DNA of 64,000 nt from Lysobacter silvisoli (lineage in GTDB: Bacteria; Pseudomonadota; Gammaproteobacteria; Xanthomonadales; Xanthomonadaceae), in contig NZ_QTSU01000001.1 in assembly GCF_003382365.1 (NCBI RefSeq), positions 2,418,001-2,482,000 on the forward strand. Reading direction: 5' to 3'. The notes beneath the pieces are model-generated. The model worked only from the letters and a program-made list of their open reading frames with translations, did no database searches and had not been told where the DNA came from. The number at the start of each line of letters is the position of its first letter. The stretch's first letter is position 1. Positions 52,005-59,798 of the stretch are shown here, piece by piece. The translations under genes and the position numbers were made by a program.

Positions 52005-52532
52005 TCATGCGCCGCGCCTGCGCAGCTGCGCGGTGCTCAGGCCGGTGCGCGCCGCCGTAGCGCTCATATGCGCATGGGTCAGCGCCACCGCAAGGGCGTC
52101 GGCGGCGTCGGCCTGCAGCTTCATTTCCGGCAGGTTCAGCAGCAGCCGCACCATGTGCTGGATCTGCTGCTTGTCGGCCGCGCCGCGGCCCACCAGTGAT
52201 TGTTTGATGACCCGCGGCGGGTACTCGCTGATCGGCAAGCGCCGGCGCACCACGGTGGCCAGCGCGGCGCCGCGGGCATGGCCCAGCTTCAGCGCCGAGG
52301 TCGCCGATTTGTCCATGAACACCGTTTCGATCGCGACCTGCTGCGGCTGCCATTCCTCCAGCGCCGCCTCCAGGCCCTCGCACAGCAGCCCCAGCCGCGA
52401 CGGGAAGTCGTCGGCGTCGAGCAGCTTCAGCGCCTGCGCGTGCACGTAGGTGCAACGGCCGTCGGCCGCCACGTCGATGACGCCCAGGCCGGTCCGCTGC
52501 GAACCGGGGTCGATGCCGAGGATGCGGATCAC
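52005..52532 (-). CDS. ruvC: Holliday junction resolvase RuvC
   Basis: This 175-residue endonuclease has GTG as start ([20 protein letters not shown]). The catalytic acids are Asp7, Glu near 67 (IETVFMDKS) and the C-terminal pair in [17 protein letters not shown]. It begins 9 bases after the yebC stop, so yebC-ruvC-ruvA are transcribed together. Confidence 0.97.
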   Translation of the reverse strand: MIRILGIDPGSQRTGLGVIDVAADGRCTYVHAQALKLLDADDFPSRLGLLCEGLEAALEEWQPQQVAIETVFMDKSATSALKLGHARGAALATVVRRRLPISEYPPRVIKQSLVGRGAADKQQIQHMVRLLLNLPEMKLQADAADALAVALTHAHMSATAARTGLSTAQLRRRGA

Positions 52533-52541
52533 GTCGGCGGC

Positions 52542-53273
52542 TTAGGCGTAGGCGTCGGCGCCGAGTTCGGCGTTGGAATACACGTTCTGCACGTCGTCCA
52601 GGTCTTCCAGCCAGCCCAGCAGCTTGACCACCTGCTGCGCGGTCTCGCCGCTCACGGCGATGTCGTTCTCGGCGCGGTAGGTGACCTCGGCCTGCTCGGG
52701 CCTGAGCCCGGCGGCTTCCATCGCGGCCTTGACCTCGGCGAAGGCCTCCGGCGCGGTCAGCACGTCGATGGAGCCGTCGTCGGGGTAGACCACCACGTCG
52801 TCGGCGCCGGCCTCGATTGCGGCCTCGGTCACCCGGTCCTCGTCCGAACCGGCCGGGAACCAGAGCACGCCGCGCTTGGCGAACAGGAACGCGACCGAGC
52901 CGTCGGTGCCCAGGTTGCCGCCGAACTTGCCGAAGGCGTGGCGCACATCGGCCACGGTGCGCACGCGATTGTCGGTCAGGCAGTCCACGATCACCGCCAC
53001 GCCGCCGGGCGCGTAGCCCTCGTAGCGCACTTCTTCGTATTCCACGCCTTCCAGCGTACCGGTGGCCTTCTTGACCGCACGCTCGATCACGTCCTTGGAC
53101 ATGTTCGCCGACAGCGCCTTGTCGATGGCGCTGCGCAGGCTGGGATTGCCGCCCGGATCGCCGCCGCCGCGGCGCGCGGCGACGCTGATCTCGCGGATGA
53201 TCTTGGTGAAGATCTTGCCGCGGCGCGCGTCCTCGGCGTTCTTGCGCGCTTCGATCGACGGACCTCTACCCAT
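52542..53273 (-). CDS. yebC: YebC/PmpR-family regulatory protein (TACO1 homologue)
   Basis: This 243-residue protein opens [29 protein letters not shown] and continues [34 protein letters not shown] and [39 protein letters not shown], the full three-domain pattern. Such proteins act as DNA-binding regulators or, as shown for several relatives, help ribosomes through proline stretches. It is the first gene of the ruv series. Confidence 0.96.
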   Translation of the reverse strand: MGRGPSIEARKNAEDARRGKIFTKIIREISVAARRGGGDPGGNPSLRSAIDKALSANMSKDVIERAVKKATGTLEGVEYEEVRYEGYAPGGVAVIVDCLTDNRVRTVADVRHAFGKFGGNLGTDGSVAFLFAKRGVLWFPAGSDEDRVTEAAIEAGADDVVVYPDDGSIDVLTAPEAFAEVKAAMEAAGLRPEQAEVTYRAENDIAVSGETAQQVVKLLGWLEDLDDVQNVYSNAELGADAYA

Positions 53274-53328
53274 GGCGTTACCGGCTCAATCTGTGAACAA
53301 GCCGGCGATTTTACTCGATAGCGGGTAA

Positions 53329-53976
53329 TTACCGGGCGGCGGCGCCCGCCGGCGCCGGCCGCAGGCGGCCGTGGCGGAAGAAGGCCGCCGCCATCGCCGC
53401 GGCCTCGGGCGAGAACAGCAGGCCGGTATGGCTGGCCGGGATCACCGCATGGTCGGCCAGCCCGTCCAGGCGGGTCTCGGCCACGGACACCGTGCCGTCG
53501 TTGTCGCCATCGAAGCCGGCGAACAGGCGGCCCAGGCCGTGCGGGCTGCTGCCGGCGATCACCGCCACCTCGGCGCGGCCGCGCCAGGGTGGGCAGCCGC
53601 GCTGCAGCAGCTGGGCGCTGCGGCCCAGCGCGGCCAGGGTCCAGGGGCGCCGGGCCAGCCCGCCGGCGGCGGCGCTGCCGCACAGCGGCGAGCCCAGGCA
53701 GACCACCCGACGCACCGGCAGCTGCGGGTGCGCGGTCAGCGCGCTCAGGGTCATCAGGCCGCCCAGGCTGTGCGCCAGCACGTGGCAGGGCTCGGCCGAC
53801 AATCGCCGCACCAGCGGCGGCAGCGCCGCATCCGGGCCGCCGCCGGCGCCGGGGTAGGCGTAGATCTCCGGCACGTAGCCGGCCGCGGCCAGGCGCTGGG
53901 CCATCCAGCGCATCGACAGGCCCGGCATCCAGATGCCGTGCAACAGCACCACCCGTTGCGTCTGCGCTGCCGTCAT
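53329..53976 (-). CDS. Small alpha/beta hydrolase (esterase/lipase-like)
   Basis: The protein has 215 residues. The oxyanion strand VVLLHGIWMPGLSMRWMAQRLAAAGY, the nucleophile elbow HVLAHSLGGLMTLSAL and the final His in IPASHTGLLFS fit a lid-less lipase or acyltransferase fold. The Asp may be in FDGDNDGTVSVAETRLDGL, which also looks like a DxDxDG calcium loop. No signal peptide is seen. It lies 55 bases before yebC in the same direction. The substrate is unknown. Confidence 0.85.
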   Translation of the reverse strand: MTAAQTQRVVLLHGIWMPGLSMRWMAQRLAAAGYVPEIYAYPGAGGGPDAALPPLVRRLSAEPCHVLAHSLGGLMTLSALTAHPQLPVRRVVCLGSPLCGSAAAGGLARRPWTLAALGRSAQLLQRGCPPWRGRAEVAVIAGSSPHGLGRLFAGFDGDNDGTVSVAETRLDGLADHAVIPASHTGLLFSPEAAAMAAAFFRHGRLRPAPAGAAAR

Positions 53977-54186
53977 CGCGTCGATCCCTGTCCGGTCCGG
54001 CTAACGATATCGGGGCCGCCCCGATGCCAGGCAAGTCGCGCGGCTCGCGCCGCGCCTGGACGCAGCGTGACCGCGCTAGCGGAACGGTTGTCCCACCGGC
54101 GGGCCGGCGCGGATTGTGATGCCGCGCCTAGGCGGCCGCGCCGCGCGGCGGCCAGCATCGCCGCTCCCCACCCCCACGGAGTCCAC

Positions 54187-55641
54187 ATGGACCTGCGATC
54201 CGTATTGCCCGCAGCGCTCGCCCTGGCCCTGGCCGCCCTGCCCGCCCGCGCCGGCGAGCTGCTGCCCGCGCAGAGCAACGACGACCTCAACAACCCGCAC
54301 CGCGGCTTCCTGCTGTGGGGCACCACGGTCGGCGCCGACGGCGGCCTGCCGGACAACCACTACGGCGCCTCGATCTACCAGATCTACCTGCCCTGGCGCG
54401 AAGTGGAGACCGCCGATGAACAGTACGACTGGGACGGCTTCGAGCGGCGCCACCTGGCGCCGATCCTGGCCGAAGACCCCAACGCCACCTTCGTGCTGCG
54501 GCCGGTGGCCGACTACCCCGACAGCGTGGGCAACAACATCCACCACTACTACGACGCCGAGCAGCCCGAGCGCGATTACCCCAAGTTCCTGGGCCTGCCG
54601 CCGCTGAACGTCGCCGGCCGCAGCTACAGCAACTGCGGCGGCGACGGCCCCGGCGTGGCGCCGGACTACAACAGCCCGGCCATGCGCGAGCAGCTGCAGC
54701 AGTTCGTGCGCGCCTTCGCCGCGCGCTACGACGGCGACCCGCGCATCACCGCCGTGCACGTGGGCCTGCTCGGCTTCTGGGGCGAATGGCACACCTCCGG
54801 CTGCGCCAGCTACGAGCCCGACGCGACCACGCGCGCGCTGGTGCGCGAGGCCTACGTCGCCGCGTTCCGGCAGACCCCGCTGCACACGCGCTACGCCCGC
54901 GCCAGCGACGTGGGCGGCGCCGGCTTCGGTTTCAGCGAGGACTTCTTCCCCTCGTTCACCGCGCGCTGCAACGCCTACACGCCCAAGCTGCCGCGCTGCG
55001 ACGACACCGGCTGGTGGAACCTGGAATGGGGCTATCAGAACGAGGTGCCGGCGGCACGCGAGAACTGGCGCCAGAACCCTATCGGCGGGGAAAGCCCGTA
55101 TGCCGATCAGAAGCGCAGCTGGACCGACCGCACCGCCGACATCGTCAAGCTGGTGCGCGACTACCACCTGACCTGGCTGGGCCCGGCCGGGCAGCACGAG
55201 AACACCGGCACCGCCGCGTTCCGCGCCAAGCTGGTCGGCATCAAGCGCGCGCTGGGCTACGAGTTCACCGTGCGCCGCGTGGCCTGGGCCGACACCACGA
55301 CGGCCGGCGCCGCCCTGCCGGTCACGCTGAGCATCCAGAACACCGGCGTGGCGCCGCTGTATCAGGTCTACCAGGCCGAGCTGCATTGGCTGGATGCGGC
55401 CGGCACGGTGCGGGCCAAGTCGGTGCTGGACTATCCGCTGACCGGGTTGCTGCCCGGCGCCGCGCACAGCGCCGAGCTGCAGGCTACCGTGCCCGCGTCG
55501 CTGGCGCCGGGGCGCTACACGCTGAAGCTGGCGCTGGCCGACAGCTGGCCGGGGCGCCGCGCGATCGCGCCGCAGAACGTCGGGCGCGACAGTGCGCGGC
55601 GGTTGACGCTGGGAGCGGTGGACGTAACGGCGGCGCGTTGA
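54187..55641 (+). CDS. Secreted DUF4832 (glycosidase-like) protein
   Basis: This 484-residue protein has a signal peptide (MDLRSVLPAALALALAALPARA). NNPHRGFLLWGTTVG, YLPWREVETADEQYDWDGFE, NATFVLRPVADYP, VHVGLLGFWGEWHTSG and WWNLEWGYQNEVP match the DUF4874/DUF4832 TIM-barrel family, which resembles glycoside hydrolases; the Glu of GFWGEWH is a likely catalytic acid. A C-terminal Ig-like beta domain (VTLSIQNTGVAPLYQVYQAELHW) completes it. It is probably a secreted polysaccharide enzyme, with the substrate unknown. It is monocistronic and followed by REP copies. Confidence 0.85.
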   Translation: MDLRSVLPAALALALAALPARAGELLPAQSNDDLNNPHRGFLLWGTTVGADGGLPDNHYGASIYQIYLPWREVETADEQYDWDGFERRHLAPILAEDPNATFVLRPVADYPDSVGNNIHHYYDAEQPERDYPKFLGLPPLNVAGRSYSNCGGDGPGVAPDYNSPAMREQLQQFVRAFAARYDGDPRITAVHVGLLGFWGEWHTSGCASYEPDATTRALVREAYVAAFRQTPLHTRYARASDVGGAGFGFSEDFFPSFTARCNAYTPKLPRCDDTGWWNLEWGYQNEVPAARENWRQNPIGGESPYADQKRSWTDRTADIVKLVRDYHLTWLGPAGQHENTGTAAFRAKLVGIKRALGYEFTVRRVAWADTTTAGAALPVTLSIQNTGVAPLYQVYQAELHWLDAAGTVRAKSVLDYPLTGLLPGAAHSAELQATVPASLAPGRYTLKLALADSWPGRRAIAPQNVGRDSARRLTLGAVDVTAAR

Positions 55642-55648
55642 GCGTTGC

Positions 55649-55935
55649 CCGTGGGAGCGGCGAATGCCGCTCCCGCAATCGCCGCGCGCCGCTTGCTGCC
55701 TTGGGGTAGGAGCGACGTGAGTCGCGACCACGCCGTAGCCCAAGCACGCGGTCGCGGCTCACGCCGCTCCTACCCCGGAGCAACAAAACATGTGCCGGCA
55801 GCGACCAAAGTTCCTGTAGGAGCGGCGCGAGCCGCGACCACGACAAAGCGAACGGCGGCGCAAGCGGCGAGGCCGGTGGAATCGCTATTACGCAGCAGCC
55901 GAAACATGGCGGTCGCGGCTTGCGCCGCTCCTACC
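55649..55935. repeat. Cluster of five REP copies, family C, in both directions
   Basis: Copies lie near 55650 (shortened), 55705 (GGGGTAGGAGCGACGTGAGT), 55749 (GCGGTCGCGGCTCACGCCGC), 55816 (GTAGGAGCGGCGCGAGCCGC) and 55910 (GCGGTCGCGGCTTGCGCCGC). Alternating orientation gives BIME-like pairs. The last copy overlaps the 3' end of the GNAT gene at 55931, whose stop lies in the repeat. Confidence 0.85.
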
Positions 55936-56476
55936 CCGCAACAGGGCTGCCAGCCGGGCGCCGCAGGATGTATTCGTGATCGCGGGTGTCGCCGACCACG
56001 AATTCGTAATCGCCCACGTGGACGAAACCGTGGCGGGCGTAGAAGCGCTGGGCGCCGTGGTTTTCCGACCACACGCCGATCCACAGCGTGCGCGGGCCGT
56101 CGCGCAGCAGCCAGTCCAGCGCCGTCTGGAACAAGCGCCCGCCCCAGCCGCCGTTCTGCGCCTCGCGCAGCACGTACAGGCGCTTGAGTTCGCCGTCGCC
56201 GGGCGCGACCTCGGCGTGCGGCAGGCCGCAGGGACCGGCCAGGGCATGGCCCACGGCGATGCCGTCGCGCTCCAGCAGCCACACCGCGCACTGCGGATCG
56301 GCCAGGGGGCGCGCCTGCGCCTGCAGCGAGTAGCTGTCGTCGAGGAAGCGCTGCAGATGCTCCGGCGGGTACAGATGGCCGAAGGTTTCGCTGAAAGTGC
56401 GCGACGCCAGGTCGGACAACAACGTCGCGTCGGCGGGGCCGGCGCGGCGAATGGCGTAGACGGGCGTGGCGTTCAT
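55931..56476 (-). CDS. GNAT-family N-acetyltransferase
   Basis: This 181-residue protein starts MNATPVYAIRRAGPADATLLSDLASRTF. The acetyl-CoA site is in LKRLYVLREAQNGGWGGRLFQTALDWL (Q-x-x-G-W-G variant) and the motif B is LWIGVWSENHGAQRFYARHGFVHVGDYEFVVG. The last residues (RRPAGSPVAG) are partly encoded by a REP copy, so the C-terminus may have been replaced by repeat insertion. It follows 39 bases after aspS in the same direction in the transcript sense and may be co-transcribed. The substrate is unknown. Confidence 0.87.
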   Translation of the reverse strand: MNATPVYAIRRAGPADATLLSDLASRTFSETFGHLYPPEHLQRFLDDSYSLQAQARPLADPQCAVWLLERDGIAVGHALAGPCGLPHAEVAPGDGELKRLYVLREAQNGGWGGRLFQTALDWLLRDGPRTLWIGVWSENHGAQRFYARHGFVHVGDYEFVVGDTRDHEYILRRPAGSPVAG

Positions 56477-56515
56477 CGTAGGACCGCGCAGGAACGAACG
56501 CCGTCCGGACCCGGC

Positions 56516-58282
56516 TTAGGCCGGATCCTTCGGCCGCACCATCACATGCACTTCGGCCAGCTGCGCGTCCGGGATCGGCGACGGCGCGCCGGTCATCAGG
56601 CACTGCGCGGTGGTGGTCTTGGGGAAGGCGATCACGTCGCGGATCGACTCGGTGCCGGCCATCAGCGCGGCGATGCGGTCGATGCCGAAGGCGATGCCGC
56701 CGTGCGGCGGCGCGCCGTACTTGAGCGCGTCGAGCAGGAAGCCGAACTTGGCCTCGGCTTCTTCCGCGCCGATGCCGAGCAGGTCGAACACCGCCGACTG
56801 CATCTGCGGGCGGTGGATGCGGATCGAACCGCCGCCGATCTCGTTGCCGTTGAGCACCATGTCGTAACCGCGCGACACGGCGGTCTTGGCGTTGGCGCGC
56901 AGGTCGGCGATGTCGTCCACGGCCGGCGCGGTGAAGGGGTGGTGCAGGGCCACGTAGCGCTGCGCCTCTTCGTCCCACTCGAACATCGGGAAGTCGGTGA
57001 CCCACAGCGGCTTCCAGCCCTCGCCGACCAGGCCCAGGTCCTTGCCCAGCTTCAGGCGCAGCGCGCCCATGAAGTCGCTGGCGGTCTTGGCGTCGGCGGC
57101 GCCGAAGAAGATCATGTCGCCGGTTTGCGCGCCGGCGGCCGCGACGATCGCGGCCAGGGTGGCGTCGTCGAAGAACTTGGCGATCGGCGAGTTGATGCCC
57201 TCGCGGCCCTTGCCGGCGTCCTCGATCTTCATCCAGGCCAGGCCCTTGGCGCCGTGCTTGGCCGCATGCGCGCCGGCCTCGTCGATCTGCTTGCGCGACC
57301 AGCCCGCGGCGCCCGGCGCGCGCAGCGCGATCACCCGGCCGTCGGCGTGGTTGGCCCAGTCGGTGAAGACCTTGAACTCGCAGTTCTTGACCAGCTCGGC
57401 GATGTCGGCGAATTCCAGGTCGATGCGCAGGTCGGGCTTGTCCGAACCGTAGCGGCGCATGGCCTCGGCATAGGTCATGCGCGGGAACTGCGCGTCCAGC
57501 TCCACGCCGATGGTGTCCTTGAACACCACGCGGATCATGTCCTCCACGGTGTCCTGCACGTCGCGCTCGGACACCCAGGCGAATTCCATGTCCAGCTGGG
57601 TGAATTCCAGCTGGCGATCGGCGCGCAGGGCTTCGTCGCGGAAGCAGCGCGCGATCTGGTAATAGCGGTCGAAGCCGGCCACCATCAGGATCTGCTTGAA
57701 CAGCTGCGGCGACTGCGGCAGCGCGTAGAACTCGCCCGGATGCATGCGCGCCGGCACCAGGAAGTCGCGTGCGCCCTCGGGCGTGGCCTTGGTCAGGATC
57801 GGGGTCTCGATGTCCTGAAAGCCGCGCTCGTCCAGCCAGCGGCGCAGCGACTGCACCAGGCGGATGCGCGTGCGCATCATCTTCTGCATCTCCGGACGGC
57901 GCAGGTCCAGGTAGCGGTAGGTCAGGCGGGTTTCCTCGCCGGCATTCTCGTGGGCGTGGAACGGCAGCGGCTCGGCCTTGTTCAGCACTTCGATCCGCGA
58001 CGGCAGCACTTCGACCTTGCCGCTGCGGATCTTCTCGTTGGCCGCGCCGCGCGCGCGCACGGTGCCGGTCACGCGGACGCAGCTCTCCACGCTCAGATCG
58101 CTGGCGGCCTTGAACAGCTCGCCCATGTCCGAGTCGACCACGATCTGGACCACGCCTTCGTGATCGCGCAGATCGGTGAACACCACGTGGCTCTGGACGC
58201 GGTTGGTGTTGACCCAGCCGCACAGGGTGACGGTCTGGCCGATCAGCGCCTCGTCGACGAGGCCGCAGAAGTGGGTACGCAT
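56516..58282 (-). CDS. aspS: Aspartyl-tRNA synthetase
   Basis: This 588-residue class II synthetase has the OB anticodon domain ([28 protein letters not shown]), motif 1 with [25 protein letters not shown], motif 2 [25 protein letters not shown], the bacterial GAD insert (ISPLA type, here INSPIAKF) and motif 3 [16 protein letters not shown]. Length is normal for the bacterial type. CGGAG precedes the ATG at 58282. In relatives fmdB and aspS are close; here a DUF3011 gene on the other strand lies between them. Confidence 0.97.
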   Translation of the reverse strand: MRTHFCGLVDEALIGQTVTLCGWVNTNRVQSHVVFTDLRDHEGVVQIVVDSDMGELFKAASDLSVESCVRVTGTVRARGAANEKIRSGKVEVLPSRIEVLNKAEPLPFHAHENAGEETRLTYRYLDLRRPEMQKMMRTRIRLVQSLRRWLDERGFQDIETPILTKATPEGARDFLVPARMHPGEFYALPQSPQLFKQILMVAGFDRYYQIARCFRDEALRADRQLEFTQLDMEFAWVSERDVQDTVEDMIRVVFKDTIGVELDAQFPRMTYAEAMRRYGSDKPDLRIDLEFADIAELVKNCEFKVFTDWANHADGRVIALRAPGAAGWSRKQIDEAGAHAAKHGAKGLAWMKIEDAGKGREGINSPIAKFFDDATLAAIVAAAGAQTGDMIFFGAADAKTASDFMGALRLKLGKDLGLVGEGWKPLWVTDFPMFEWDEEAQRYVALHHPFTAPAVDDIADLRANAKTAVSRGYDMVLNGNEIGGGSIRIHRPQMQSAVFDLLGIGAEEAEAKFGFLLDALKYGAPPHGGIAFGIDRIAALMAGTESIRDVIAFPKTTTAQCLMTGAPSPIPDAQLAEVHVMVRPKDPA

Positions 58283-58522
58283 GAAAACTCCGGGATCGAA
58301 ACGGCGGCCGGCGGCGGGGCCGGCACGGTGGGGGGCGCCAGGCGGGGCCGGCGCGTCCCGGCCGGGGCCGGGAACACGCTATCTTAACGGCTCCGGCCGG
58401 TTACTTGTCCGGCCCCGCGCCTTCGGGCTGCATTCCCTACGTATCCGTTCCGCCCTCGTTCCGTCTGCACGACCGGCCGCGGCCCGGACCGCCGCGCGCA
58501 TCATCCGGCTGGGGGAAAGGCC

Positions 58523-59434
58523 ATGCTGAAACTGCTCAAACCGCTGTCGCTGGCGCTGTGCCTGGCCGCCCTGGCCACGCCCGCGCTGGTCCAGGCCCAG
58601 GTGCAAACCCGCGCCTACGCGCCCGAGAACCTGCGCACCCTGTCGCACAACGACCAGGTGCGGGTGATCAGCCTGGAATATTCCGAACAGTCCGGCGGCC
58701 GCCGCATCCCGGACGATCAGTTGCGCTTCTACCTGGACCAGGTCAACCGTTCCAACTGGACCTTCAGCCGGATCAAGTCCGACATCGCCACATCCTTGGG
58801 CGGCGGCGGAGTCGGCCCGGGCCCGCAGCCCGGCGGCAGCATCCGCTGCGAAAGCACCGACGGCCGCCCGCGCACCTGCCGCGCGCCTTGGAACGGCTAT
58901 TCGCGGCTGCTGCGGCAGCTGTCCAAGACGCCCTGCACCGAGGGCCAGACCTGGCAGTCGCGCGACGGCAACATCTATGTCAGCGGCGGCTGCCGCGGCG
59001 AGTTCGGGCCCGGCCTGAGCCCGCCGGTGCCGCCGGTGGGCCAGACCGTGCGCTGCGAGAGCAACGACGGCCGCCCGCGCACCTGCCAGGTGCCGTGGAA
59101 CGGGCGCACCCGGCTGTCGCGGCAGTTGTCCAGCTCGGCCTGCGTCGAAGGCCGCAGCTGGCAGCAGCAGAACGGCAGCGTCTGGGTCAGCCAGGGCTGC
59201 CGCGCCGAGTTCGTGGCCGACTACCAGGTGCAGCCGCCGGTGGGCGGGCGCCGGGTCAGCTGCTCCAGCAACGACAACCGCACCACCACCTGCGCCTGGC
59301 CGCCGGGTTACGGCGTGCCCCGCCTGATCCAGCAGGTTTCCCGCCAGCCCTGCATCCAGGGCCAGACCTGGGGCATCAGCTCGGCCACCGCGATCTGGGT
59401 CAGCCGCGGCTGCCGCGGCGTGTTCGGCAACTGA
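58523..59434 (+). CDS. Secreted DUF3011 protein with three repeats
   Basis: This 303-residue protein has a signal peptide (KPLSLALCLAALATPALVQA) and an N-terminal part of about 80 residues. Three DUF3011 units then begin IRCESTDGRPRTCRAPW, VRCESNDGRPRTCQVPW and VSCSSNDNRTTTCAWPP, each ending with Cys and a SRGCRG-like turn (SGGCRGEFG, SQGCRAEF, SRGCRGVFG). Four Cys per unit suggest disulfide-locked small beta domains. The linkers are Gly/Pro-rich. Function is unknown; extracellular or periplasmic. GGGGGAAAGG gives a ribosome-binding site. Confidence 0.85.
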   Translation: MLKLLKPLSLALCLAALATPALVQAQVQTRAYAPENLRTLSHNDQVRVISLEYSEQSGGRRIPDDQLRFYLDQVNRSNWTFSRIKSDIATSLGGGGVGPGPQPGGSIRCESTDGRPRTCRAPWNGYSRLLRQLSKTPCTEGQTWQSRDGNIYVSGGCRGEFGPGLSPPVPPVGQTVRCESNDGRPRTCQVPWNGRTRLSRQLSSSACVEGRSWQQQNGSVWVSQGCRAEFVADYQVQPPVGGRRVSCSSNDNRTTTCAWPPGYGVPRLIQQVSRQPCIQGQTWGISSATAIWVSRGCRGVFGN

Positions 59435-59477
59435 GTGAGCGCCGGCGCGGCGGGCGCCGGGCCGGCGTCCGCTGCGT

Positions 59478-59798
59478 TCAGTCGGCCGAGGCGGCGGGCT
59501 TGGCCGCCGGCTTGGTCTCGGTCTTGGCCGGCTCGCTCTTGGCCGGTTCGGGCTTGCTCTCGGCCGGTTTGGCCGCGGCGGTGCCGCCGTCGACCAGGTT
59601 GCGCTTCTTGTCCCCGTCCTTCTTGAAGTCGGTTTCGTACCAGCCGCCGCCGGCCAGGCGGAACTGCGGCGCGGTCAGCTGCCGGCCCACGGCCTCGGCG
59701 CCGCAGGACGGGCAGGCGCTGGGGTCGGCGTCGGACAGCTTCTGCAGGCGGTCGAAGCTATGGCCGCAGGCATTGCACTGGAAGGCGTAGATGGGCAT
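59478..59798 (-). CDS. FmdB-family zinc ribbon protein (possible internal start in the long frame)
   Basis: From the ATG at 59798 the 106 residues MPIYAFQCNACGHSFDRLQKL...CPSCGAEAVGRQLTAPQF make the full FmdB ribbon (CxxC pairs in QCNACG and CPSCG), followed by a Lys/Pro/Ala/Glu-rich tail. In related genomes fmdB is a separate gene before aspS. Only a weak purine stretch (CGAAAGA) precedes this ATG, so independent translation is possible but not assured. Confidence 0.75.
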   Translation of the reverse strand: MPIYAFQCNACGHSFDRLQKLSDADPSACPSCGAEAVGRQLTAPQFRLAGGGWYETDFKKDGDKKRNLVDGGTAAAKPAESKPEPAKSEPAKTETKPAAKPAASAD

